A stretch of DNA of 64,000 bases from positions 3,720,001 through 3,784,000 of the forward strand of contig NZ_CP095412.1 in assembly GCF_023016265.1 (NCBI RefSeq), in the 5' to 3' direction. A program made the position numbers and the translations under genes. Below, piece by piece: positions 28,479 through 44,898 of the stretch (its first letter is position 1; every line of letters begins with the position of its first letter). The notes under the pieces are model-generated. The model saw only the letters and a program-made list of their open reading frames with translations. It was not told the origin of the DNA and did not search any database. The stretch comes from Blastococcus sp. PRF04-17. Its GTDB lineage: Bacteria > Actinomycetota > Actinomycetes > Mycobacteriales > Geodermatophilaceae.

Positions 28479-29500
28479 TGGCGCGCTCGAAGAACTTCCG
28501 CGACCGGAACCCGGTCACCGTCGGGGCGGTCAGCCTGACCGTCATCGCGGTGCTGGTGTTCCTCGCCTTCAACGCGCAGTCGCTCCCGCTCATCGGCGGC
28601 GGCACCGTCTACAAGGCGCAGTTCTCCGAGGCCGCCGGGCTGCAGGCCGACGACCCGGTCCGGGTGGCCGGCGTCAAGGTGGGGGAGGTGGAGAGCCTCG
28701 CTCTGGAGGACGGCGCGGTGACCGTCGAATTCCGGGTGAAGGACGCCTTCGTCGGTGACCGCTCGGAAGCGGCGATCAAGATCGAGACCGTCCTGGGCGC
28801 CAAGTACATCGCCCTGGTGCCGCGCGGCTCCGCGCCCCTCGACCCCGACGAGCGCATCCCGCTGGACCGGACGGCCTCGCCCTACGACGTCGTCGAGGCG
28901 TTCGCCGACCTGTCCTCGACGGTGCAGGACATCGACACCGCGCAGCTCGCGTCGAGCTTCGAGGTCCTCTCCGAGACCTTCGCCGACACCCCGGACGAGG
29001 TGCGCACGTCGCTGCAGGGGCTGGCCCGGTTGTCCGACACCATCGCCTCCCGGGACGCGCAGCTGCGCGAACTGCTCGCCGCGACCCGGCAGGTGACCGA
29101 CGTCCTCGCCGACCGCAGCGGTGAGTTCAACCGGCTGATCCTCGACAGCAACACGCTGCTGCAGGAGGTCCAGGAGCGTCGCCAGCTGATCGACTCGATC
29201 CTGACCAGCACCCAGGAGCTCGCCCGCCAGCTCTCCGGCCTCGTCGCGGACAACCGCGAAGCACTCACGCCGGCCCTGCAGCAGCTGTCCCGGGTGACCG
29301 ACATCCTGTCGCGCAACCGGGCGGCCCTGGGCGAGACCGTCAACCAGCTGGCCCCGTTCGTGCGGGTGTTCACCAACACCCTCGGCAACGGCCGCTGGTT
29401 CGACAGCTTCGTCAACGACCTGGTGCCCACCCTGGTGGGGGCGGCCGTCTGCTCCGCGGTCGAGACCCCCGTGACCGGCTGTACCCCGGGAGGACAGTGA
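28478..29500 (+). CDS. mceC: Mce family protein MceC
   Basis: 340 aa: membrane anchor at about 14-34 (VGAVSLTVIAVLVFLAFNA), MCE domain with YKAQFSEAAGLQADDPVRVAG and KIETVLGAKYIAL, then a long coiled region rich in Gln/Arg/Leu. The open frame begins upstream, but ATG 28478 follows GGAGGGG and overlaps the mceB stop by one base. TGA overlaps the mceD ATG. Third subunit of the Mce hexamer. Confidence 0.92.
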   Translation: MARSKNFRDRNPVTVGAVSLTVIAVLVFLAFNAQSLPLIGGGTVYKAQFSEAAGLQADDPVRVAGVKVGEVESLALEDGAVTVEFRVKDAFVGDRSEAAIKIETVLGAKYIALVPRGSAPLDPDERIPLDRTASPYDVVEAFADLSSTVQDIDTAQLASSFEVLSETFADTPDEVRTSLQGLARLSDTIASRDAQLRELLAATRQVTDVLADRSGEFNRLILDSNTLLQEVQERRQLIDSILTSTQELARQLSGLVADNREALTPALQQLSRVTDILSRNRAALGETVNQLAPFVRVFTNTLGNGRWFDSFVNDLVPTLVGAAVCSAVETPVTGCTPGGQ

Positions 29501-30765
29501 TGAGCGGCGCTGCGCAGCGCGGGGTCGCGATGGCGGCTGCACTGGTGCTGCTCGCGGCACTCGGCTGGACGATCCTGCGGCCGGCCGGGCAGTACCGGGT
29601 GACCGCCTGGTTCACCGAGACCGTCGGGCTGTACCCCGGGTCGGACGTGCGGGTGCTCGGCATCCCCATCGGGACGATCGACGACGTCGTGCCCATGGGG
29701 GACCGGGTGCTGGTGCAGATGAGCATCGACGACGACTACGACATCCCGGCCGACGCCGACGCCATCGTGCTGGCGCCCTCGCTGGTCTCCGACCGCTACG
29801 TGCAGTTCGCGCCGGTCTACGACGGGGGCCCGAAGATGGAGGACGGCGACGAGGTGCCGCTCGAGCGCACCGCGATCCCTGTGGAGCTCGACGCCGTCTA
29901 CGGCGCCCTCGACGAGCTGTCCGACGCCCTGGGACCCAACGGTGCGAACAAGGACGGCGCCCTGTCGAACCTCGTGGACGTCGGCGCGGCGAACCTCGAG
30001 GGCAACGGAGAGGCGCTGAACCGCACCCTGAACGGCTTCTCGCAGGCGGTCGAGACCCTCGCCGAGAACCGCGACGACCTGTTCTCGTCGCTGGACAACC
30101 TGCAGACGTTCACCACCGCGCTGGCCACCATCGACGCGCAGGTGGGGCGGTTCAACGACAACATGGCCGCGGTCAGCCAGCTGCTCGCCGACGAGCGCGA
30201 GGACCTGAAGGAGGCCATCGCCCTGCTGTCCGACGCGCTCGGTGACGTGGCCGGCTTCGTCCGGGACAACACCACCCTGCTCACCACCAACGTCGACCGG
30301 CTGGCCGACATCACGCTCGTGCTGGTGCAGCAGCGGGCCAAGCTGGCCGAGGTGCTCGACGTCGCCCCGGCTGCGCTCGGCAACCTCGCCCGCGCGTACA
30401 ACCCCGACTTCGGCACGCTGGACACCCGCGACAACGGCCTGGGCTCGCTGAACGCCGAGATCGTGGTCTGCGGGGCGCTGGCCCAGGTGGGCCGGGTGGA
30501 CATCGAGGCCGACCTGCCGCTGCCTCTGCCGATCGACCCGACGCAGCCGCTGCCGCCTCTGCGGGACGCGGTCAACGAGATCTGCGCCCGGTTGCTGTCC
30601 GGGGACGCGAACGCCGACGGCGAGTTCGACGACCTCAACGGCAACGGCGTCCCGGACTACGAGGAGCTGCGGCAGGCGCTGCAGGGCCTCGGCGGTGGCG
30701 GCGGCGGTGGCGGTGGCGGCTCGCTGCCCGGCCTGCCGCAGGTCGTTCCGGTGGGTGCGCGATGA
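29500..30765 (+). CDS. mceD: Mce family protein MceD with EF-hand-like calcium loops
   Basis: 421 aa: N-terminal membrane helix, MCE domain (VTAWFTETVGLYPGSDVRVLG ... APSLVSDRYVQFA), helical region, then an unusual tail. Residues D369 to E389 form two overlapping EF-hand-type loops. The second, D378-x-N-x-N-G-x2-D-x2-E389, is canonical; the first ends in Asn. A run of glycines near residues 399-410 and a short hydrophobic end follow. Calcium binding outside the membrane is inferred. GGGAGGA favours ATG 29500 over GTG 29497; its stop overlaps the mceE ATG. Confidence 0.9.
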   Translation: MSGAAQRGVAMAAALVLLAALGWTILRPAGQYRVTAWFTETVGLYPGSDVRVLGIPIGTIDDVVPMGDRVLVQMSIDDDYDIPADADAIVLAPSLVSDRYVQFAPVYDGGPKMEDGDEVPLERTAIPVELDAVYGALDELSDALGPNGANKDGALSNLVDVGAANLEGNGEALNRTLNGFSQAVETLAENRDDLFSSLDNLQTFTTALATIDAQVGRFNDNMAAVSQLLADEREDLKEAIALLSDALGDVAGFVRDNTTLLTTNVDRLADITLVLVQQRAKLAEVLDVAPAALGNLARAYNPDFGTLDTRDNGLGSLNAEIVVCGALAQVGRVDIEADLPLPLPIDPTQPLPPLRDAVNEICARLLSGDANADGEFDDLNGNGVPDYEELRQALQGLGGGGGGGGGGSLPGLPQVVPVGAR

Positions 30766-32045
30766 GCCGGCGTCTGCAGCGGATCGGCGCGCTCGCCGCC
30801 GGCGTGCTGCTGCTCGGCGGGTGCGGCTTCCGCGGGGCCTACTCGTTCAGCCTGCCCGGCGGTGCGGACACCGGCGACGACCCGTACACGGTCGAGATCG
30901 AGTTCCTCGACGTCCTGGACCTGGTGCCCCAGTCGGGGGTCCGCGTCGCCGACGTGCCCGTCGGCCGGGTCGAGGCGATCGAGCTCGACGAGGAGGACTG
31001 GACCGCGGTCGTGACCATCACGGTCAACCGGGACGTCGAGCTGCCCGCCAACGCGGTCGCGGCGATCCAGCAGTCCTCGCTCCTGGGCGAGAAGTACGTG
31101 GAGCTGGCGCCTCCGGGCAACGAGGAGCCGCGGGGTCGGCTGGACGACGACGACCGGATCACCCTCGACCGCACCAACCGCAACGTGGAGGTCGAGGAGC
31201 TGCTCGGCGCGCTCTCCCTGGTGCTCAACGGCGGCGGTCTGGCGCAGCTCCAGACGATCAACCGGGAGCTCGGCGACGCGCTCGAGGGCCGGGAGCAGGA
31301 GCTGAAGGACACCCTCCGCCAGCTCGACACCTTCATCGGCGGGCTCGACGCGCAGAAGGAGGAGATCAACCGGGCGCTGCAGCGGGCCGACGAGCTGACC
31401 GCCACCCTCGCCGCCCGCACCGCGACGATCGAGGGCGCGCTGGACACGATCGGTCCGGGCCTCGACGTCATCAACCAGCAGCGCGACCTGCTCGTGTCGA
31501 TGCTCGAGGGCCTCGCCCGGCTCGGCGACGTCGGCACCCGCATCATCGCCGAGTCGGCCGCCAACACCGTGGAGGACCTCAAGCTCCTGCAGCCGATCCT
31601 CACCCAGCTCGCGGCGGCCGGCCCCAACCTGGGGCGTTCGCTGGAACTGCTGCTCACCTATCCCTTCCCGGACAGTTCCCTCACGGCGCTGAACTACCGC
31701 CAGGCACAGGGCGGCGGGGTCGCGCTGTTCACCAACATGACCGCCACCCTCGACCTCGACCTGACGCACCTGTTCTGCCGGTACGTCGTCGACCAGACGG
31801 GTGCGGTCATCGAGTTGCCGCTCGAGGAGGCCCTCACCCAGGGCCGGTGCGGCGTCGAGGGCGGCACGGCGCAGGCGGCCGGCGGCGGGTCCGGCGGGTC
31901 CGGCGGGTCGGGGTCCACCTCGTCGTCGAGCGGGGGGCCGTCGGTCCTCGACGGCATCGAGGGGCAGATCGTCGAGCAGGTCCCCGGCGCCGGCTCGGCG
32001 GACAACCCGGTCGGCATGCCGTCGTTGCCGGAGGTGACCCAGTGA
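30762..32045 (+). CDS. mceE: Mce family lipoprotein MceE
   Basis: 427 aa with lipobox LLLGGC (C21), the position taken by the lipoprotein subunit (LprK-like) in mycobacterial mce operons. MCE domain: YTVEIEFLDVLDLVPQSGVRVAD ... IQQSSLLGEKYVEL. Helical region follows, then a disordered Gly/Ser-rich linker (GGGSGGSGGSGS) and a conserved-looking C-terminal segment. It should be lipid-anchored at the outer face of the membrane. ATGA overlap with mceD; GTGA overlap with mceF. Confidence 0.92.
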   Translation: MSRRLQRIGALAAGVLLLGGCGFRGAYSFSLPGGADTGDDPYTVEIEFLDVLDLVPQSGVRVADVPVGRVEAIELDEEDWTAVVTITVNRDVELPANAVAAIQQSSLLGEKYVELAPPGNEEPRGRLDDDDRITLDRTNRNVEVEELLGALSLVLNGGGLAQLQTINRELGDALEGREQELKDTLRQLDTFIGGLDAQKEEINRALQRADELTATLAARTATIEGALDTIGPGLDVINQQRDLLVSMLEGLARLGDVGTRIIAESAANTVEDLKLLQPILTQLAAAGPNLGRSLELLLTYPFPDSSLTALNYRQAQGGGVALFTNMTATLDLDLTHLFCRYVVDQTGAVIELPLEEALTQGRCGVEGGTAQAAGGGSGGSGGSGSTSSSSGGPSVLDGIEGQIVEQVPGAGSADNPVGMPSLPEVTQ

Positions 32046-33316
32046 TCACCCGCAGCACCAAGGTCAAGCTGCTGGCCTTCGCCGTCCTGGCGGTGGTGGG
32101 CATGGCCTACCTCGGCTTCAAGTACGTGGGGCTCGACCGGGTGCTGCTCGGTGGCGGCTACGCCGTCGCGGCCGACTTCCGGGACTCCGGCGGCATCTTC
32201 GTCAACGCCGAGGTCACCTACCGCGGCGTGGAGGTCGGCCGGGTCACGGACATGGAGCTGGTGGGCGACGGCGTCCGCGTCGAGCTGCGCATCGATCCGG
32301 GCGCCGATCCGATCCCCGCCGACACCGAGGCCGTGGTCGCCACCCGCAGCGCGGTGGGGGAGCAGTACGTCATCCTCCGGCCGACCGGCGACGGGGAGCC
32401 CTACTTGCAGGACGGCGACGTCATCCCGCAGGAGCGCACCAGCATCCCGGTCCCGGTGGAGCAGATGCTGCTCAACCTCGACGAGTTCGTGGGCTCGATC
32501 GACCAGGAGAACCTGCGGATCGTCATCGAGGAGCTCGGCAAGGCGTTCGAGGGATCCGGGGACGACCTGGGGCGCCTCATCGACAACGGCGACCTGCTCC
32601 TCGCGCGCGCCCAGGAGTCGCTGCCCCAGACGCTGCAGCTGATCACCGACGGCCAGACGGTGCTCGACACGCAGCGCGACAGCCGCTCGGCGATCCGCCA
32701 GTGGGCCGAGGACCTGCGGCTGGTCACGGACACCCTGGTCGAGATGGATCCCGACCTGCGCAGCATCGTGGTCAACGCGCCCGATGCGGGGGAGGCCCTC
32801 GAGGGGCTGGTCGAGAACGCCGGCCCGGGCCTGGGTTCGCTGGTGCGCAACCTCGACATCCTCAACCGGGTGCAGATCCCGCGCCTCGACGGCATCCAGC
32901 AGATGCTGGTCACCTATCCCGACGCCGTGACCGGTGGCTTCACCGTGGTGCGGCGGGACGAGGACGGCGTGCTGCGCTCGCACTTCGGCTTCGTGCTCAA
33001 CGCCGGAGAGCCGCACGCCTGCGCCACCGGGTACGTGCCGACGACGAGAACGCCCAGCCAGGGTGCCGTCGAGGCGGTCGACACCGACCGGGTCGCCTGC
33101 CGGGTGTACGACGGCGTCGACCCGAACCCGGGTGACGGCTACGACGAGAACGGCTCGAACATCCGCGGCGAGCAGAACATCGGCAGCGACGGCGGCCGCG
33201 GCGTGACCGAGCCGACCGAGCAGGTGCCCGGTGGTGGCGCTCCGAACCCCACCGCGCTCACCGAGCTGTTCGGCAGCCTGATCCACGCCTCGCCGATCGC
33301 CACGCTCACCGGCTGA
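32042..33316 (+). CDS. mceF: Mce family protein MceF
   Basis: 424 aa: membrane helix about 8-25, MCE domain (VAADFRDSGGIFVNAEVTYRG ... TRSAVGEQYVIL), helical middle, and a C-terminal tail ending FGSLIHASPIATLTG. GTG 32042 overlaps the mceE stop; the frame is open far upstream but that part is noise. Sixth and last mce gene. The gap to the next gene is 81 bp, without a terminator that I can see. Confidence 0.92.
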   Translation: MITRSTKVKLLAFAVLAVVGMAYLGFKYVGLDRVLLGGGYAVAADFRDSGGIFVNAEVTYRGVEVGRVTDMELVGDGVRVELRIDPGADPIPADTEAVVATRSAVGEQYVILRPTGDGEPYLQDGDVIPQERTSIPVPVEQMLLNLDEFVGSIDQENLRIVIEELGKAFEGSGDDLGRLIDNGDLLLARAQESLPQTLQLITDGQTVLDTQRDSRSAIRQWAEDLRLVTDTLVEMDPDLRSIVVNAPDAGEALEGLVENAGPGLGSLVRNLDILNRVQIPRLDGIQQMLVTYPDAVTGGFTVVRRDEDGVLRSHFGFVLNAGEPHACATGYVPTTRTPSQGAVEAVDTDRVACRVYDGVDPNPGDGYDENGSNIRGEQNIGSDGGRGVTEPTEQVPGGGAPNPTALTELFGSLIHASPIATLTG

Positions 33317-33397
33317 TCGGCCGATCAGCCACCCCGACGGGCTGAATTCTGCGGTGCGGACGGCCGCACGGGACCAAGGACAAGGAGAATCACGCGG

Positions 33398-34063
33398 GTG
33401 ACGAGCGAAGCGCGGACGCGTCCGCCGGACGAGGAGGAGGCCAGCGCCGTGTCCAGCGCCTCGGCGGCCGACACCGAGCCCGAGGACGGGTCCACCGTCG
33501 CGGGGACACCCCGTGACCCCGACGGAGCCGTTCAGGGCCGGACCCGGGACCGCCGCAGCCGGCTCTCGCTGCCGCTGGTGCCGACGCTGGCGGTCCTGCT
33601 CGTGCTGCTCCTCGCCGCGGCCGCGTTCCTCTGGTTCACCCGTCCCGAGCCGTCGGAGATCCGCACCGGTGACTACGGCTCCGCGCTGCAGGCCGCGCGC
33701 TCGGGCGTCGTCGACCTGACGTCCTTCGACCACCTGACCCTGGACGACGACATCGAGCAGGCCCGCCGCGTGACCACCGGCGACCTGCGCGAGGAGTCGG
33801 TGGCCCAGCTCGAGGAGCGCCGGGCGGACATCCTGGCGCTCGAGGCCGTCGTGAACACCGAGGTGGTCGGTGCCGGCGTCATCCGCGCCGACGGCGAGGA
33901 CGCCACGGTGATGCTGCTGATCCAGTCGACCCAGCAGAGCACCGGGAGCCCCCAGCCGCAGATCGTGCGCTACCGCATCGAGGTCACGCTGCAGAAGGAG
34001 GGCGAGCGCTGGCTGCTGTCCGGCATCACCGGGACCGAGACGGGGGTGCCGACCGATGAGTGA
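33398..34063 (+). CDS. Mce-associated membrane protein 1
   Basis: 221 aa: a disordered acidic N-terminus of about 55 residues, one membrane helix (LPLVPTLAVLLVLLLAAAAFLWF) and a small extracytoplasmic domain of the Mas type (YGSALQAARSGVVDLTSFDH ... GERWLLSGITG). Proteins of this kind stabilise Mce complexes in mycobacteria. GTG start after AAGGAG; it overlaps the second Mas gene by 8 bp. Confidence 0.82.
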   Translation: MTSEARTRPPDEEEASAVSSASAADTEPEDGSTVAGTPRDPDGAVQGRTRDRRSRLSLPLVPTLAVLLVLLLAAAAFLWFTRPEPSEIRTGDYGSALQAARSGVVDLTSFDHLTLDDDIEQARRVTTGDLREESVAQLEERRADILALEAVVNTEVVGAGVIRADGEDATVMLLIQSTQQSTGSPQPQIVRYRIEVTLQKEGERWLLSGITGTETGVPTDE

Positions 34064-34862
34064 CCTGCCCGGCGACCGGCCGCGCCCCACGCCGCGACCA
34101 CGCCCCGCAGCCTCGCCGCGTCCGACGCCGCGTCCCCGCGTCGCCGGCAGCCGCCGGGAGCGGGAGGACACCGACGCCGTCCGCACCGACCGCGCGACGG
34201 CGCCGGCGCCTGCGGCGGAGGCCGTGGGCACGCCAGAGCCGGCGGCGCCCGCCCGGCCCGCTCCGACCGCCACCGCTCGTCCGCGCACGTCGCGGCCGGC
34301 GACGTCCCCCGACCGGAGCGCCACGGCCACTGCGCAGCGCGGGGCTCCGGCGCTGGTCCTGGTGCTGACGTTGCTGTGCCTGGTCGCCGCCGCGGGCGCC
34401 GGCTGGCTGCTCTGGCAGCGGCTGAACCCGAGTTCGGTCGACGTGTCGGTCCTGTCCGCCACGCGCAGCGGGATCGAGGCCGTCTACGCCTACGACTACA
34501 AGGACTCCGAGGGCAGCGTCCAGGGCAAGCTCGACGTCCTCACCGGCGACCTGCGGGAGCAGTACGAGAAGGACCTCACCGAGGGCGGGATCATCGACAC
34601 CTACGAGCAGGTGTCGGCGACCACCCGCTACGAGGTCCTCGACGTCGGGCTGCAGCGGATCAACGACGCGCAGGACACCGCCACCCTCGTCGTCTTCGGG
34701 CAGTACGTCGTCGAGTCGGTGAACAGCGGCACCCAGGAGGCGCCTCAGGGGTCGGAGTGCCAGGTCACGCCCAGCGGCGCGCAGGCCTGCCAGCAGACCG
34801 TCCAGGTCACCGTCGTCGACGTCGACGGCGAGTGGAAGATCAGCGAGCTCACGCTCTTCTGA
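34056..34862 (+). CDS. Mce-associated membrane protein 2
   Basis: 268 aa: a Pro/Arg/Ala-rich disordered N-terminus of about 100 residues (repeats of RPTPRPRP type), a membrane helix (ALVLVLTLLCLVAAAGAGWLL), then a Mas-like domain (SVLSATRSGIEAVYAYDYKD ... VDGEWKISELTLF). It has a disulphide-capable Cys pair near the end. Last gene of the Mce operon; overlaps its partner by 8 bp. Confidence 0.82.
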   Translation: MSDLPGDRPRPTPRPRPAASPRPTPRPRVAGSRREREDTDAVRTDRATAPAPAAEAVGTPEPAAPARPAPTATARPRTSRPATSPDRSATATAQRGAPALVLVLTLLCLVAAAGAGWLLWQRLNPSSVDVSVLSATRSGIEAVYAYDYKDSEGSVQGKLDVLTGDLREQYEKDLTEGGIIDTYEQVSATTRYEVLDVGLQRINDAQDTATLVVFGQYVVESVNSGTQEAPQGSECQVTPSGAQACQQTVQVTVVDVDGEWKISELTLF

Positions 34863-35236
34863 CGCCCGGCGCGTTCCGCCCCGGAGAATCCGGTGCGGCG
34901 TGGCATTCCGGACCAGGGCACCGGACTGGCATCATGGTCCGCGCACGCCCCACTGCAGCCCCGCTCGACGCGGCGCGGTCCCCGGGATGTGGCACCGGTC
35001 GCACCGGGCCCCCCGGCGTGGACAGCGCGACCGAGCAGGGGTAGGGTCTCCTGTTGCGCTGCCCTCTGACTGCCTGCCCGCCGAGACGGGTCACCAGGGG
35101 TGCCCGGGGAGGTCCCGGACACCCGTCTGGCCGGCCTCTCGGGACGTCGGACAGGCGATGTGGACAGCCCGCCCCTACCGACGACGACCCCGCACAGTCC
35201 CGCCCGCACGTCGTGAGGTCCTTGGAAGGACGCATC
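34863..35236 (+). promoter_or_regulatory. rpoBC promoter and structured leader
   Basis: 374 bp without a gene. TGGACA (35019-35024)-17 nt-TAGGGT (35042-35047) is a near-consensus primary-sigma promoter, placing the transcript start near 35054 and leaving a leader of about 183 nt. The leader contains AGACGGGT (35084-35091) pairing with ACCCGTCT (35121-35128) and ends in GGAAGGA, the rpoB ribosome binding site. The part before 35010 shows nothing clear. Confidence 0.7.
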
Positions 35237-38743
<3,507 letters not shown>

Positions 38744-38747
38744 GATT

Positions 38748-38791
38748 CCGCGCCGGGTTTTGCTCCGCAAGCTCCGCAAAACCCGGCGCGG
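38748..38791 (+). repeat. Perfect 16-bp inverted repeat between rpoB and rpoC
   Basis: The left arm 38748-38763 (CCGCGCCGGGTTTTGC) and right arm 38776-38791 are exact complements around a 12-nt loop, starting 5 bp after the rpoB stop. There is no U tract, and rpoC must be expressed, so it is more likely a partial attenuator, RNase site or repetitive palindrome than a full terminator. Confidence 0.8.
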
Positions 38792-38848
38792 CCAGAACTC
38801 ACAAACAAAGAACAAAGCTCTGACTAGCCCCGGAAAGGGGTCATCAAC

Positions 38849-42754
<3,906 letters not shown>

Positions 42755-42768
42755 GCACCCTCCAGTGA

Positions 42769-42808
42769 GGAAGGGCCCCGTGGACCGTCAGGTCCGCGGG
42801 GCCCTTCC
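42769..42808. terminator. Terminator after rpoC (probably bidirectional)
   Basis: An 18-bp stem (42769-42786 with 42791-42808) interrupted only by one G-U pair, with a 4-nt loop and a GAAGGGCC/GGCCCTTC core. It lies between the convergent rpoC and LLM oxidoreductase genes. Confidence 0.85.
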
Positions 42809-42838
42809 CCGTCCCGGGACACCCGGGCGATGATCAGG

Positions 42839-43963
42839 TCACCTGATCGTCGCGCGTCCTCCCTCGTGGTGGGCGGTCAGGGAGGACGCCGCGCGGTGAG
42901 GGAGGAGGCCGGCGCAGCCGCTCAGCCCGGCGAGGCGCTTCATGGTCTCCACGGTCCTCAGGCGGGCCTCGCGACTGCCGTCGAGCGGCTGCAGCATCAG
43001 CGTCGTCACGCCCGCCTCGGCGAAGGCTGCGATCCGCTCGGCCACGTAGGACTCCGGGCCGATGAGGGACGACGCCCGCACGAGCTCGTCGGGCACCGCG
43101 GCGGCCGCCTCGTCCTTCTTGCCGTCCAGGTAGAGGTCCTGGATGGTCTTCGCCTCGGCCTCGTAGCCGTAGCGCACGGCGAGGTCGTTGTAGAAGTTCT
43201 TGCCGCGGGCGCCCATGCCGCCGATGTAGAGGGCCAGCGCGGGGCGGACGAAGTCCAGCAGCGGCTCGACGTCGTCCCCGATGGCGACCGGCACCCCGGT
43301 GAGGACCTGCAGCTCGCCGAGGGCGGGGTCGCGCTTGGCGCGGCCGGCGGCCAGGGACTCGCCCCAGACCGCCGCCGCCTTCTCGGGTACGAAGAAGATC
43401 GGCTCCCACGCCTCGGCGATCTCGGCGGCCAGCTCCACGTTCTTCGGGCCGAGCGCCGCCAGCATCACGGGGATACGGTCGCGCACCGGGGTGTTGATCA
43501 GCTTGAGCGGCTTGCCCAGGCCGGTGCCCTCCTCCGGCGGCAGGGGGATCGTGTACTTCTTGCCGGAGTGGTCCAGTCGCTCCCGGCGCCACACCGAGCG
43601 GCAGATGTCGACGATCTCCCGGGTCCGCTGCAGCGGGGCGTCGTAGGGGACCCCGTGCCACCCCTCGATCACCTGGGGCCCCGAGGCACCCAGCCCGAGG
43701 GTGAACCGGCCGCCGGAGACGAAGTCCAGGCCGGCCGCGGTCATGGCCGTCAGTGCCGGCGTGCGGCTGTAGATGGGGAAGATGGCGCTCAGCAGCTCCA
43801 CCCGCTCGGTCACCGCGGCCAGGTAGCCGAGTTGGCTGACCGCATCGAAGGTGTAGACCTCGGCCACGGCGGCGATGTCGAGGCCGGCGGCCTCGAGATC
43901 GCGGATCTCGGCCGCTGTCTCGTCGAACCCTCCGCTGTAACTGGCCTGGATGCCGATGCGCAC
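42839..43963 (-). CDS. LLM-class F420-dependent oxidoreductase
   Basis: 374-aa luciferase-like (beta/alpha)8 protein of the F420-dependent group: RIGIQASYSGGFDETAAEIRD start, RVELLSAIFPIYSRTPALTAM, GRFTLGLGASGPQVIEGWHG. Such enzymes use coenzyme F420 to reduce or oxidise varied substrates; the substrate here is unknown. ATG 43963 is the first good start. The last 25 or so residues (GLLPHRAASSLTAHHEGG) look unlike the family end and may reflect a late shift or a natural tail. Convergent with rpoC. Confidence 0.82.
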   Translation of the reverse strand: MRIGIQASYSGGFDETAAEIRDLEAAGLDIAAVAEVYTFDAVSQLGYLAAVTERVELLSAIFPIYSRTPALTAMTAAGLDFVSGGRFTLGLGASGPQVIEGWHGVPYDAPLQRTREIVDICRSVWRRERLDHSGKKYTIPLPPEEGTGLGKPLKLINTPVRDRIPVMLAALGPKNVELAAEIAEAWEPIFFVPEKAAAVWGESLAAGRAKRDPALGELQVLTGVPVAIGDDVEPLLDFVRPALALYIGGMGARGKNFYNDLAVRYGYEAEAKTIQDLYLDGKKDEAAAAVPDELVRASSLIGPESYVAERIAAFAEAGVTTLMLQPLDGSREARLRTVETMKRLAGLSGCAGLLPHRAASSLTAHHEGGRATIR

Positions 43964-44523
43964 GTGCCCTCCAAGGATCGCGGCGCCACCGTTGGCGCCA
44001 GCCGCACGCTATCGGGCGGGGGAGGGGCGCCTCCCGCCGCGCCGATGGAGATCCCCCGCAACCCAAGGGTTGCCGGTACCGTCGGCGCACCGCGCGGGCG
44101 GGAAGAGAACCGCCCGCGGCCCGGTTGACTCGGGTGTCGGCCGCCGTCGGGGGCCGACGGCCGCACTGTGGCCGACCACATGGGACCCGGTTTTGACCGG
44201 CTTCCAGGGCGCGGGTACTGTGGGCTGCTGTGCCCAGGGTGCCCTGGGCCTGCTCCCGTTCGCGGTGCGCCTGGGTGACCAGCATCTGGTCATCGGGGTC
44301 CACCCCCTGGCAGAAGCCGGAGGGTGGCGGCGCCGAGTCGCGAGGGGCAAACCGAGTCCGGTCCGTCATGGGCCGGTCCTGGGCCGGGCGACACGCCCGA
44401 CCGCGTGGACCGGACGGTGAATGGTGGCCGGAAGCGGGAAGTCCTCCAGCAGGACCGGCACCCGGCACGACGGACAGACATACAGAGCACCACCCCAGCG
44501 CAGGTAGGAGATCCAGGCCACCC
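43964..44523 (+). promoter_or_regulatory. str operon promoter and leader
   Basis: 560 bp without a gene. TTGACC (44193-44198)-17 nt-TACTGT (44216-44221) is an excellent primary-sigma promoter; the transcript should start near 44228 and have a leader of about 296 nt. Right at its 5' end, GCCCAGGG (44232-44239) and CCCTGGGC (44242-44249) form an 8-bp inverted repeat. Further upstream GCAACCC-AA-GGGTTGC (44058-44073) is a second inverted repeat that could belong to the LLM gene promoter on the other strand. Confidence 0.75.
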
Positions 44524-44898
44524 ATGCCCACGATCAACCAGCTGGTCCGCAAGGGCCGCGAGGACAAGGTCGAGAAGACCAAGACTCCGGCGCTGAAGGG
44601 TTCGCCCCAGCGTCGCGGAGTCTGCACGCGCGTCTACACGACGACGCCGAAGAAGCCGAACTCGGCGCTGCGCAAGGTCGCCCGCGTCCGGCTGACCAGT
44701 GGCATCGAGGTGACGGCCTACATCCCGGGCGTCGGCCACAACCTGCAGGAGCACTCGATGGTGCTCGTGCGCGGCGGCCGTGTGAAGGACCTCCCCGGCG
44801 TGCGCTACAAGATCATCCGCGGCTCGCTGGACACCCAGGGTGTCCGCAACCGCAAGCAGGCCCGTAGCCGTTACGGCGCGAAGAAGGAGAAGAGCTGA
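44524..44898 (+). CDS. rpsL: 30S ribosomal protein S12
   Basis: 124-aa S12 of the decoding centre. [11 protein letters not shown] start; K43 in [13 protein letters not shown] and K88 in [11 protein letters not shown] are the residues whose loss gives streptomycin resistance, and both are wild type. The frame is open upstream, but ATG 44524 begins the conserved protein and follows AGGAG. Stop overlaps the rpsG ATG. Confidence 0.98.
   Translation: MPTINQLVRKGREDKVEKTKTPALKGSPQRRGVCTRVYTTTPKKPNSALRKVARVRLTSGIEVTAYIPGVGHNLQEHSMVLVRGGRVKDLPGVRYKIIRGSLDTQGVRNRKQARSRYGAKKEKS

Noticed and set aside
30698-30720. Poly-glycine run in mceD as another frameshift site
   Set aside because: The frame stays open to the correct ATGA overlap with mceE, so no base is missing.
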